Of a DNA stretch of 64,000 bases, positions 36,465-45,239 are shown piece after piece. The position numbers and the translations under genes are program-made. The notes beneath the pieces are model-generated. The model was not told the origin of the DNA. It did not search any database and worked only from the letters and a program-made list of their open reading frames with translations. Each line of letters starts with the position of its first letter. The stretch's first letter is position 1. The DNA lies in contig NZ_BLVZ01000015.1 of the NCBI RefSeq assembly GCF_015471405.1, forward strand, positions 62,001 to 126,000, in the 5' to 3' direction. Source of the stretch: Pseudomonas cichorii. Its GTDB lineage: Bacteria > Pseudomonadota > Gammaproteobacteria > Pseudomonadales > Pseudomonadaceae.

Positions 36465-37142
36465 ATGACCTTTTCCATTGCTGCACGCTGCGCAGAAACC
36501 GGCCAGTTGGGCATCGCCATCAGCTCATCGAGCATCGCCGTGGGCGCACGCTGCCCCTGGTTGCGCGCTGGAGTTGGGGCCGTGTCCTCGCAGAACATCA
36601 CCCTGCCCGCACTGGGGCCTCAAACACTGGAGCTGATCGAGCAAGGCCTGCCGCCAGCCGAGGCGTTGGAACAGGCATTGGCGGGCAACGCCTTCAGCGA
36701 GTATCGGCAAATTACAGCCATCGACCATCAGGGACGAACCGCGCATTTCAGCGGCAGCGAAACGCTGGGCATCAATAACGCACGCAGCGGGGATCAGTGC
36801 GTGGTGGCTGGCAATATGCTCGCAAGCCCGGAAGTCATCGACACCATGATCAAGGCTTTCGAGGAAACCACAGGGCCATTGGCCGAACGCCTGCTGCAAG
36901 CGATGCGTGCAGGCCTGGCGGCAGGCGGCGAAGCCGGGCCGGTACACTCGGCGGCAGTAAAAGTGGTCGGCGAACCTTCCTGGCCCATCGTGGACCTGCG
37001 CGTGGACTGGACCGACCACGACCCCATCGAAGCGCTGAACAACCTGTGGCAAGCCTACCGGCCACAAATGCAGGACTACATCGACCGCGCCCTGAACCCT
37101 GCCAGCGCACCGGGTTACGGCGTACCGGGGGATGATCGATGA
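36465..37142 (+). CDS. DUF1028 family protein (Ntn-hydrolase-like)
   Basis: A 225-residue DUF1028 protein. It opens with MTFSIAARCAETGQLGIAISSSSIAVGARCPW and GVGAVSSQNITLPALG, the family hallmark, then SGDQCVVAGNMLAS. The fold resembles N-terminal nucleophile hydrolases, but no reaction is established. It often neighbours RidA and M20 peptidases in amino-acid-like catabolic clusters, as here. It overlaps the next gene by 4 bases (ATGA). Confidence 0.92.
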   Translation: MTFSIAARCAETGQLGIAISSSSIAVGARCPWLRAGVGAVSSQNITLPALGPQTLELIEQGLPPAEALEQALAGNAFSEYRQITAIDHQGRTAHFSGSETLGINNARSGDQCVVAGNMLASPEVIDTMIKAFEETTGPLAERLLQAMRAGLAAGGEAGPVHSAAVKVVGEPSWPIVDLRVDWTDHDPIEALNNLWQAYRPQMQDYIDRALNPASAPGYGVPGDDR

Positions 37143-38287
37143 GCACCAGCCGCGAGCTGTTGGCGCGACTGGTGGCCTTCGACACCACCAGCCGCCTGTC
37201 CAACCTGGCCCTGATCGATTTTGTTCGTGATTACCTCGACAGCTTCGGGGTCGCCTGCGAGCTGATCTACAACGCGCAAAAGACCAAGGCCAACCTGTTT
37301 GCCACAATCGGCCCGGCCGACGTGCCGGGCATCGTCTTGTCCGGGCATACCGATGTCGTGCCAGTGGACGGCCAGGCCTGGACCTTCCCGCCGTTCGAGC
37401 TGAGCGAAGATGGCGGCAGACTTTACGGTCGCGGCACAGCCGACATGAAAGGATACATCGCCTGCGTACTGGCACTGGTCCCGGCGCTGGCACAAGCTTC
37501 GCTGCGCCTGCCGGTACACATTGCCCTGTCCTACGATGAAGAAGTCGGTTGCCTGGGCGTGCGCTCATTGCTTGAAACGCTCCATGCTCGCCCCGTAAAA
37601 CCGCTGCTGTGCGTGATCGGCGAACCCACGGAGCTCAAACCGGTGCTTGGGCACAAAGGCAAAGTCGCCGTGCGCTGCGAAGTCCACGGAGCCGCCTGCC
37701 ATTCGGCCCATGCACCCAGCGGCGTCAACGCCATCGAATACGCCGCAAAGCTGATCTGCGAACTGGGCCGTCTTGGGGAAGCATTAAAAGCCGATACACA
37801 GGACCCGCGTTTTGACCCGCCCTTCTCCACCGTGCAGACAGGCGTGATCGGCGGAGGCACCGCCTTGAACATCGTCCCCGCACAGTGCCACTTCGACTTT
37901 GAAGTCCGCTCGCTCCCGACACTGGACCCACGCCAGATCGTCACCGCCATGCACACCTACGCCCAACACAACCTCCTGCCAGCCATGCGAGCCGTGAGTG
38001 GACAGAGCGACATCCAATTCACCGAACTGTCGAGCTACCCAGGCCTGGACACACCGATGCAAAGCCACGCAGCGGAGTGGATCGCACAGTTCTGCGGCTC
38101 CCGAGCATTCGGCACCGTCGCCTTCGGCACCGAAGGCGGACTGTTCGACCAAGCAGGAATCCCGGCCGTGGTCTGCGGGCCTGGGAGCATGGAACAAGGG
38201 CATAAGCCGGATGAATTCATCAGTGTTGAACAGCTTGAGGCGTGTGATGAGATGCTGAGGCAAGTGCTGGTGTTTGCACAGCGTTAA
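37139..38287 (+). CDS. argE-like: M20 family deacetylase, ArgE-like
   Basis: A 382-residue zinc metallohydrolase of the acetylornithine deacetylase group. Metal ligands are visible: H-x-D in LSGHTDVVPVDG near residue 70, D in GRGTADMKGYIA, the catalytic E-E in LSYDEEVGCLGV, H in VHGAACHSAHAPSG and a C-terminal H in SMEQGHKPDEFI. It would remove an acyl group from an amino-acid-like substrate. As last gene of this operon it probably acts on the imported compound rather than in arginine synthesis. The decayed T6SS effector fragment begins 20 bases after its stop. Confidence 0.9.
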   Translation: MSTSRELLARLVAFDTTSRLSNLALIDFVRDYLDSFGVACELIYNAQKTKANLFATIGPADVPGIVLSGHTDVVPVDGQAWTFPPFELSEDGGRLYGRGTADMKGYIACVLALVPALAQASLRLPVHIALSYDEEVGCLGVRSLLETLHARPVKPLLCVIGEPTELKPVLGHKGKVAVRCEVHGAACHSAHAPSGVNAIEYAAKLICELGRLGEALKADTQDPRFDPPFSTVQTGVIGGGTALNIVPAQCHFDFEVRSLPTLDPRQIVTAMHTYAQHNLLPAMRAVSGQSDIQFTELSSYPGLDTPMQSHAAEWIAQFCGSRAFGTVAFGTEGGLFDQAGIPAVVCGPGSMEQGHKPDEFISVEQLEACDEMLRQVLVFAQR

Positions 38288-38306
38288 GGTCATCAATAAC
38301 TTTTTG

Positions 38307-38543
38307 GGTGAGGGGTTATGGGTATGGCCAGGCTCAAATATCTATCTCTCTACGCCCTCGCCTGTTGCCGAATTTGGAGAGCGCTGGATCATCGCTAAGG
38401 GACCAACGACAAACAAAACCGTTAACATTCACCATGCTTCGGCGGACGGGATTTTTATAGACCCCGTACAGGAAAAAGTCTGCGTGCGATCTCATTACCG
38501 AGTCTATCAATGGTATTTTCTGACAAATGAACACGCACCGTAG
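38307..38543 (+). pseudogene. Remnant of T6SS lipase effector, C-terminal part
   Basis: The open frame here reads EGLWVWPGSNIYLSTPSPVAE ... TTNKTVNIHHASADGIFIDPV, matching the end of the intact lipase at 57223 (EGLLVSLGSDIYMSEPSPVAE ... INKTADIHHYAANRMFIEPV). The last catalytic histidine pair is retained, but the catalytic serine half of the gene is missing and a short internal segment is deleted. It begins 20 bases after the M20 gene, in a region where base composition drops. Confidence 0.8.
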
Positions 38544-38664
38544 CTTTGCATTTTTAATAGCCACCTAGTGTACCGCTTGTGCAAAAATTCCAAACCTCTC
38601 ACTAGCCGACCTTAACTTAGCACCCTTTGAAGAAGGCCCAAACAAGCCAGCCAAAAATACTTAA
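38527..38664 (+). pseudogene. Remnant of T6SS immunity lipoprotein
   Basis: From the ATG at 38527 the frame reads MNTHRSFAFLIAT-stop-CTACAKIPNLSLADLNLAPF, matching the lipoproteins at 57966 and 58571 (CTAC lipobox, then IPxAxLxLxSF). A TAG interrupts it just before the lipobox and it breaks off after 45 codons. It overlaps the effector remnant as the intact pair does. Confidence 0.75.
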
Positions 38665-38923
38665 GCCCCTCAAGTAAAGCGAAGTCAATATCTCAATAAC
38701 CTTTGGGATTTTTCGTCAGATCCTCATTAAAAATAAAAAGAACGAAATCTCTTGTTTCAAATTTATTTTTTGAGAAAAATCCAGCCGATAGCGTTTTTTT
38801 TCAAATTCAACTTCGACTAAAAACAAGCAATACGTACTCTAGGGAACCGTTCCGAGTTGTTGTAAGCCGCGATAAGTTTAACCATGTTCCCCGTCAGCAG
38901 ATCCCAGACAGCAGGGGAACACC
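38665..38923 (+). promoter_or_regulatory. AT-rich leader of the glycan island with RBS-sequestering hairpin
   Basis: The region is AT-rich and presumably holds the promoter for the DUF1800 gene. At its end TGTTCCCC (38885-38892) is exactly complementary to GGGGAACA (38914-38921). The right arm includes the AGGGGA ribosome binding site of the gene at 38924, so pairing would hide it. The exposed GGA could also be an RsmA/CsrA target; that is inference. Confidence 0.45.
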
Positions 38924-40846
38924 ATGTCTTTCTTCTCCATACCAAAAGCACTTTCGGGACAAAAATTCTCCGTCGCTCTGTCGACCCTGCTTTCAATCAT
39001 AGCCTGCAATGCTCATGCACTGACGCCAGATGAAACAACCCACCTGCTGGGTCGCACCGGCTTTGGTGCCAGCCCTTCCGACAGGGAACTCTATCAGCAC
39101 TTGAGTCGCGAACAGGCAGTAGAACGCTTGCTTGAGTCTCTGGATGCTCCATTATGGACACAACCACCAGCCTTCACACGCCAACCCCACCCAAACTATT
39201 GGGCCGAGGGATGGCAAGATCGCGAAACCACATTTCTACGTATCAACGAAATTAATCAACTGCAAGCGTGGTGGTTACAGGAAATGGTTGTAACGCCCTC
39301 ACCTTTCGCGGATCGAATGACCCTGTTTTGGCATAACCTTTTTGTTTCACGCTTCGACAAAACCCACATCACCGCACCATTCCTAGAACAGTTAATGCTA
39401 TTCCGGGATACAGGCAATCGCAACTTTCGCAGCCTGACACGTCAAGTACTGCAAGACCCAATGATGCTAAGCGGATTAGATAATGTTCATAATACAAAGC
39501 ACCGTCCTAATGAAAATCTGGGACGCGAACTCCTTGAACTATTCACATTGGGAATTGGCACTTACAGCCAAGAGGACGTAAGACAAGTAGCCCGAGTCTT
39601 GGCCGGACATGGTGTTGCGTTTGAACAACAATGGCGTTATCGGTTTGATGAAAAGACAGCAGACCGTGCCGAAAAACGTGTGCTCGGCCAAACTATAAAT
39701 GGCAACAGTGACAAAGAGCTGGACGAGTTGGTCGATATCCTGCTCCAACAACCACAAACGGCCAAGCGTCTGGCACAACGGTTTTATAACGAATTCGTCT
39801 CCTTGACTCCAGCTCCGCAGGAGGTCGAGCGTCTGGCTCAGGTTCTGCGCGACAGCGACTATGACATTCGGGCTCTGCTTCAGGATCTATTATTGAGTCC
39901 GGCTTTTTGGGATGAACGCAATCGCGGCGTACTGCTTAAGTCCCCACTGGAACTGGTGATAGGTTTCGCTCGCACATTTGAACTGGTACTACCGGATCAG
40001 CAGATTCTGGTCGATTACTCTGCTGCCCTGGGACAAGCACCGTTCATGGCACCCTCAGTCGAGGGCTGGCGTGGTGGGCTGGAGTGGTTGAGCAGCAAGA
40101 CTCTCACTGATCGAGAACGTGTCATACAGCGCCTCTGGCAAGCGGTGCAAACCCTTGAACAGCGTCCACAAGCCGACGCCTTGCAGGTGCGCTTTGCGTC
40201 CGAATACACCACCACACCTGTGCGCTTTAAAGTGTCGGTCAACAATCAGATCATCAAGACCTTTGAAGCGAAACTCGGTGCTAATACCCAACATGAATTG
40301 AGTTCAAATGAACCTGGAAACCTGAAACCCATGTGGGAATGGGTGAGTATTCCACGCAAAGAGCTGCCTGAAAATATCCATACAGTAACAGTGACTATGG
40401 ACGTACAAAGTACCGGCAGTAATCTTTTCGTCAACTGGATAGCTCTGGATGGTTATCGCTTTTCCCCCCAAAAAGCTCGCTGGTCCACTACCGCCGGCTC
40501 AGGTTGCCAGGCTGACTCACCGCTGGGCTCGTTCTACTGCAATCTGAGCCTGGTGTTCGAAGTCAGTCATCCCATTCAAGCAGAACAGGCAACTCTGGAA
40601 GACCGCCATGCCCCACTCAACTCAAACCTTGAATATGGTACCGGACGACAACAGCTCCAGTGCCGTGTAACACCTTGCCTTCCAATAGCTGCCGCACGCA
40701 TTCCAAACCTCAAGACATCAGCCGGAAACATATCTTTCAACTCAGTGTTGGCAAGCGCGCCATTACGAATCGAACTGCCATTGCTGGAGTCCGGCCTACA
40801 AGCAGTCAAAGCACTGACTCTCGACCCGGCCTACAACCTGAAATAG
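38924..40846 (+). CDS. DUF1800 family exported protein with carbohydrate-binding-like insert
   Basis: A 640-residue protein. Residues 1-36 form a signal peptide (ending near NAHA-LTP). Residues 38-400 match DUF1800: HLLGRTGFGASPSD, MTLFWHNLFVSRFDK, GRELLELFTLGIGTYSQEDVRQVARVLAG and a RFYNEFVS segment. Between about 415 and 520 lies a beta-rich segment (VRFKVSVNNQIIKTFEAKL ... LFVNWIALDGYRF) resembling CBM60-type xylan-binding modules. The function of DUF1800 is unknown; it is almost always paired with a DUF1501 protein, as here. It opens the glycan island. Confidence 0.85.
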   Translation: MSFFSIPKALSGQKFSVALSTLLSIIACNAHALTPDETTHLLGRTGFGASPSDRELYQHLSREQAVERLLESLDAPLWTQPPAFTRQPHPNYWAEGWQDRETTFLRINEINQLQAWWLQEMVVTPSPFADRMTLFWHNLFVSRFDKTHITAPFLEQLMLFRDTGNRNFRSLTRQVLQDPMMLSGLDNVHNTKHRPNENLGRELLELFTLGIGTYSQEDVRQVARVLAGHGVAFEQQWRYRFDEKTADRAEKRVLGQTINGNSDKELDELVDILLQQPQTAKRLAQRFYNEFVSLTPAPQEVERLAQVLRDSDYDIRALLQDLLLSPAFWDERNRGVLLKSPLELVIGFARTFELVLPDQQILVDYSAALGQAPFMAPSVEGWRGGLEWLSSKTLTDRERVIQRLWQAVQTLEQRPQADALQVRFASEYTTTPVRFKVSVNNQIIKTFEAKLGANTQHELSSNEPGNLKPMWEWVSIPRKELPENIHTVTVTMDVQSTGSNLFVNWIALDGYRFSPQKARWSTTAGSGCQADSPLGSFYCNLSLVFEVSHPIQAEQATLEDRHAPLNSNLEYGTGRQQLQCRVTPCLPIAAARIPNLKTSAGNISFNSVLASAPLRIELPLLESGLQAVKALTLDPAYNLK

Positions 40847-40860
40847 CTAAAGGGGGCTTA

Positions 40861-42066
40861 ATGTCTGACTCTTGTTTGTTTTCTCGACGTCTGTTGTTAA
40901 AAAGTCTGACCTTGGGAATGGCGGGAATCGCATTACCGTTATCGTTGTCGGCAACCGAAAACCAGAAGTTACCCCCCCACAAACGACTCATTGTGATTGA
41001 GTTGTTTGGCGGTAATGATTCGCTCAACACCTTGGTTCCCTACACGGATCCTCTCTACAAACGCTATCGACCCAACCTGGCGTTAAACAACCGTGACATC
41101 GTTCCGTTGTCGACAGAGCTGGCTTTGAATGCGGCATGGAAGGATATCGCCGAGGTTTTCCAACGTGGAGAACTGGCAATCGTTCAGGACGTCGGTTATC
41201 CGCAGCCCAACTTGTCTCATTTCGGCTCTGCGGCGATATGGGCATCGGGATCTCTGGAAGCAGGTCAACATTCCGGATGGGCTGGCCAAGTGATCTCGAC
41301 CCACCGTATCCACATGAGCGCTCAAGATGCTGACGGCATCATTCTTTCGGGCAATCAGGACCTGATGCAAAGCAGGGGTGCCCAAGTCTTGACCTTGCAA
41401 GACAGCAAATCGTTTCTCAGTGCGCAGACACGGCCTGTGATATCGACAACCCTCGGAACTCAGAACCCGGCAGCACACCACCTTGAACAATTGCTGGATC
41501 AAAGTGCAACTCTGCGGGAACGGATACGTCGCAAAATTAAAACACCTAATCGTTTTAATGCGTGGTTCACAAAGGATGGTTATACGGAACCTCAAAACAT
41601 GCAGGCGGCGCTACTGTTATGGCTGATTGAAAACGACATCAACGCCCCTTTGTTCAAACTCAGTCTATCCGGCTTCGACTTACATTCGGGTCTGCGCGGC
41701 GAACATGAGCGCTTACTCGGTAAAGTGCAAACCCTGCTGCTGTCATTGCGCAAGGGACTTATGGAAATGAGTGCATGGAAGGACAGCCTGATTCTGGTGC
41801 ATTCCGAGTTCGGTCGTCGTCCACAGGAAAACGCCTCGGCAGGCACCGACCATGGCACCAGTGGTTTAGTGCTGCTATGCGGAGGCAGTGTATCGGGAGG
41901 CTTATGGGGGCAGCAAAGTTCGCTGCAAGATCTTGATAGCGATGGAAACCTAAAATTCACCACCGATTTTCGTGCCATTTACGCTTCTATCATTCAAAAC
42001 TTTTGGGGGCTGTCGGCCAGTAGTAATGCTCCCGATTCTATCGCGGCACTGGGCATAAAACTCTGA
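40861..42066 (+). CDS. DUF1501 family protein, Tat-type signal
   Basis: A 401-residue protein beginning at ATG 40861 (MSDSCLFSRRLLLKSLTLGMAG), with a twin-arginine signal. The mature part fits DUF1501, a sulfatase/alkaline-phosphatase-superfamily relative: VIELFGGNDSLNTLVPYTDPLYKRYRP, FSAAIWASG-like HFGSAAIWASG, FDLHSGLRGEHERLL, LVHSEFGRRPQENASAGTDHGTSG. The H-S-E-F-G-R and D-H-G-T residues would bind metal. It lies 14 bases after the DUF1800 gene; the pair is presumably exported and cooperates. Confidence 0.88.
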   Translation: MSDSCLFSRRLLLKSLTLGMAGIALPLSLSATENQKLPPHKRLIVIELFGGNDSLNTLVPYTDPLYKRYRPNLALNNRDIVPLSTELALNAAWKDIAEVFQRGELAIVQDVGYPQPNLSHFGSAAIWASGSLEAGQHSGWAGQVISTHRIHMSAQDADGIILSGNQDLMQSRGAQVLTLQDSKSFLSAQTRPVISTTLGTQNPAAHHLEQLLDQSATLRERIRRKIKTPNRFNAWFTKDGYTEPQNMQAALLLWLIENDINAPLFKLSLSGFDLHSGLRGEHERLLGKVQTLLLSLRKGLMEMSAWKDSLILVHSEFGRRPQENASAGTDHGTSGLVLLCGGSVSGGLWGQQSSLQDLDSDGNLKFTTDFRAIYASIIQNFWGLSASSNAPDSIAALGIKL

Positions 42067-42130
42067 ACTTAATCGTGCCATTTCTGCCCACGCGCCTGAT
42101 AAGCGTCGGCGTAAAACCGAGGAACCTCAT

Positions 42131-44011
42131 ATGCAACTAACCGCTGTCGAGCCACAACATAATGAAGAAGTGGAACGTTGGAAAAGACACTTCCAGCGCA
42201 AGACGTTCTGCAGCCAGAATACTATTATCGCTGGCGAATTACCCACCACTGATGCCGATATTCTGGTGTGCCTGACGCTTTACAACGAACAAGCCCAAGC
42301 CGTGGCTGACACGCTGGCAGGGGTGGCACGCAATCAGATTCAACTTGCCAGATACATGGCCGCACCGGTCCCAAGGATCGTGGTGTGTATAGTACTTGAT
42401 GGTATGCACTGCGTAGATGCTTCGACCACCCTGCTGCTTGAAAGTCTGGGGCTCTCCCCCCGGCGTCAACCAATGGATGAAGCACTGGCAGAAGCTGAAA
42501 ACAGGATAATACTTCAAGGCAAAAACCTGCCTGCCAATGAGTTACTCGAACGTTGTGGGAAAGACTGGGTCGGCGAGCAGTCCAGTGCATCGATCACCGT
42601 ATTACTGGCTACCAAGCTGCATAATGCCAGCAAACTCGACAGCCATGCCTGGTTCTTCTGGGGCATTGGCAGCAAGGTCAAGGCACGCTTCGCAATGCAA
42701 CTGGATGCAGGGTCTATTCCCGCTCCAGATTGTTTTAAGCACTTATTGCAACACATGCACGACGAACCTGAGTGCGGTGCGGTAACCACCTGCATTCTGA
42801 CCCCTGTGCCTGAAAACATGAACCTCCAGCAAAACTGGCAATACGCCGATTATCTCTGGGAAAAAGTCAGCGATTGGCCCGTAGGTAATCTGTGCCGCTA
42901 TCTGGAGGTGGTCCCAGGACAATGCAGCCTGATTCGCTGGGAGAGTTTCTGTGAGCCTGAAAGTCAGGAGCGAGCCCCCATTGATGAGTATTTAAGAGGG
43001 TTGGAACCCCAAGGACTACTCGAGTGCAATTTGTTCTTGGCCGAAGATCGAGTCATGGGTTTTGAGCTGGTCAAGAACCTACAACATAGCAGTACCGTCC
43101 GTTATTGCCCGCAGGCGCAGGTAGAAACGGACTTGTGTCCTGACTTTGGCGAACTTATCAGGCAACGCAGGCGCTGGATCAATAGCACGGTGGCGGCCCG
43201 CCTGAGTTCGGCAAAACAACTACCGAAAATGATGAAGCAGCACAGCATCTCAACACAGCGTATTCCTGGAGTATTACTGTCATTGTGTTGGGGGCTGATG
43301 CAGTTTGCAACACAACTGATGATGCCTGTGTTTATTACGGTATTAATGGCTACAGGCGTTGCCTACACCAGCACGAAAATCGGTACTGCCGCGCACGTCG
43401 CCGAATCGAACGGCTATTGGGCAGCCACGGGATTCCTGTTGTTATGGGCCAGTGTATTGCTCATCAGTCGACAAATTAATATCGGAAGTCGCAGAGGGGA
43501 ACGGTGGCATATCACCGCTATCTGTACCTTGGGGATTGTCATGGTGTCCGGCTGGGCATTGACACTCTGGGGAAGCACATTGCAAAGCCTTTACTTCATA
43601 GGTGCCACACTCCTGTTCGTGATCATCGCCATCGTCGCCCAATCCTGGGGACACCTGAGACAGGTCGGCCGCTGGTTTGGTCTCTATCTTGTACTGCTGC
43701 CCGTCTTCAACCTTTATATGACTTCTTATTCACTGGCAAATATCAGTGACATCAGTTGGGGCACCAAGGGACTGGTATCAAAACATGCAGCGCCTGACAG
43801 GGCTCGACGCTGGTCGAGAACACGTGACCAATTGCTATGGATCTGGATTCTGTCAAGTGTCGCGCTGTCCAGTTTGATTCTACTTGCTGTTCCGATGTCA
43901 TCCTGGATGGTCTGCGTACAACTTCTTTCATTATTTTTCGTCCGCATCGGGATCGCGGCCTTTATAAGTGTATGCACTCAGGCTTACGACGCGGTACGTC
44001 AAAGAACCTGA
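42131..44011 (+). CDS. Chitin-synthase-like family 2 glycosyltransferase
   Basis: A 626-residue processive GT2 of the chitin-synthase/hyaluronan type. Visible motifs: an acceptor-type VVPGQCSLIRW near residue 258, LAEDRVMG near residue 298, the QRRRW product-binding motif at 345-349, and SWGTKG at 542-547, a hallmark of fungal-type chitin synthases. About five to six helices follow residue 375. The likely donor is a UDP-amino sugar such as UDP-GlcNAc, but this is inferred. GAGGAA precedes the ATG. It is the third gene of the island, before the aminotransferase and epimerase. Confidence 0.85.
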   Translation: MQLTAVEPQHNEEVERWKRHFQRKTFCSQNTIIAGELPTTDADILVCLTLYNEQAQAVADTLAGVARNQIQLARYMAAPVPRIVVCIVLDGMHCVDASTTLLLESLGLSPRRQPMDEALAEAENRIILQGKNLPANELLERCGKDWVGEQSSASITVLLATKLHNASKLDSHAWFFWGIGSKVKARFAMQLDAGSIPAPDCFKHLLQHMHDEPECGAVTTCILTPVPENMNLQQNWQYADYLWEKVSDWPVGNLCRYLEVVPGQCSLIRWESFCEPESQERAPIDEYLRGLEPQGLLECNLFLAEDRVMGFELVKNLQHSSTVRYCPQAQVETDLCPDFGELIRQRRRWINSTVAARLSSAKQLPKMMKQHSISTQRIPGVLLSLCWGLMQFATQLMMPVFITVLMATGVAYTSTKIGTAAHVAESNGYWAATGFLLLWASVLLISRQINIGSRRGERWHITAICTLGIVMVSGWALTLWGSTLQSLYFIGATLLFVIIAIVAQSWGHLRQVGRWFGLYLVLLPVFNLYMTSYSLANISDISWGTKGLVSKHAAPDRARRWSRTRDQLLWIWILSSVALSSLILLAVPMSSWMVCVQLLSLFFVRIGIAAFISVCTQAYDAVRQRT

Positions 44012-44063
44012 CCCTTCCCGTTATTAATTCTGCACTTAATATCCATTAACTGGAGTCATGACC

Positions 44064-45239
44064 ATGAATCCCTATACGCTGAAACCTGAGACCGATAAAC
44101 GCCTGGGAATAGTACGACCCACTTTTGCTCCTTTTGAAATTCTTGCCCCCCGTTTCAAATCAAGCATGGACAGTGGCGTCGTCACCAATGGAGGTCCTCA
44201 ACTCAAAACATTTGAAGCTCGACTGAGCGACTATCTATCGGTACCGACTCTGGCGTTCTGCAACGGAGAACAGGCGTTGATCGCGCTGCTGATGGCCGCT
44301 GATCTCAAAGGCAAGGAAGTCATCGTTCCCTCCTTTACCTTTGTCGGCTCGGTGCATGCCATTGTTATTGCAGGTGCCATCCCTGTGTTCGCAGAAATCC
44401 AGAGCCTCGATTGCCCCCTCGCGGATCTGAGCGACATAGAACGAAAAATAACCGAAAACACTGGAGCCATTCTAGCAGTGGATGTCTACGGTTATGCAAA
44501 CGACTACAAGTCTCTGGAGAAACTTGCTAAACAGAACGGGCTGCGGTTGTTCATCGATAGCGCGCCGGCATTTGGCAGCCTTTATCAGGGTCAGCGCATT
44601 GGTGGATTCGGCGATGGGCAGATTTTCAGCTTTCACGCGACCAAGCCATTCAACACTCTGGAAGGCGGTTGCGTATGCACTAATGACGCTGAACTGATGA
44701 GCCGCGTAGCGGCAATTCGCAACTTTGGTCAAAGCGATCAGGGCGAATGCCTATATGTAGGGCTCAACGGGAAGATGAGTGAAATCAATGCGATTGTCGG
44801 CTTGGCTCAGTTGCCATCTCTGGAGTTGCAACTCAAATGCCGACGCCAAGCTGCTGCGCGTCTGATTCAGGGTTTGGAAGGCATACCTGGCCTGAATGTA
44901 TGCCAGCCGACAGGGGAACAGGAACCGGTCTGGCAATACCTCCCGGTACGCGTAGACCCCGAACACTATGGAATGAATCGGGATGAACTACAACACACTA
45001 TGGCAACGGCCAATGTGATGGTTCGCAAGTATTACTCGCCAGCGTGCCACTTGATGCCGGCGTATGCCTCCCCCCTGCAAACCGATCTGAAACTGACAGA
45101 GGAACTCGCCTGCAGTGTCCTGGCACTGCCTATCTATAACGACATGAGCGAAGCCGAATGCGATCGGATAGTCGCATTGCTATACACGCTTTATTTATCA
45201 GGACTTCCAGTGGTGGATCATCAAGGGGTCGCATCATGA
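44064..45239 (+). CDS. DegT/DnrJ/EryC1/StrS-type sugar aminotransferase
   Basis: A 391-residue PLP enzyme that adds an amino group to a keto-sugar nucleotide. It has the GGPQLKTFEARLSDYL start, the FCNGEQALIALLMA cofactor region, VPSFTFVGSVHAI, DSAPAFGS and the Schiff-base lysine K194 in FHATKPFNTLEGG. The ATG at 44064 has GGAG 8 bases upstream; ATG 44058 is the alternative. It overlaps the epimerase start by 4 bases, so the two probably make one activated amino sugar for the synthases in this island. Confidence 0.9.
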   Translation: MNPYTLKPETDKRLGIVRPTFAPFEILAPRFKSSMDSGVVTNGGPQLKTFEARLSDYLSVPTLAFCNGEQALIALLMAADLKGKEVIVPSFTFVGSVHAIVIAGAIPVFAEIQSLDCPLADLSDIERKITENTGAILAVDVYGYANDYKSLEKLAKQNGLRLFIDSAPAFGSLYQGQRIGGFGDGQIFSFHATKPFNTLEGGCVCTNDAELMSRVAAIRNFGQSDQGECLYVGLNGKMSEINAIVGLAQLPSLELQLKCRRQAAARLIQGLEGIPGLNVCQPTGEQEPVWQYLPVRVDPEHYGMNRDELQHTMATANVMVRKYYSPACHLMPAYASPLQTDLKLTEELACSVLALPIYNDMSEAECDRIVALLYTLYLSGLPVVDHQGVAS

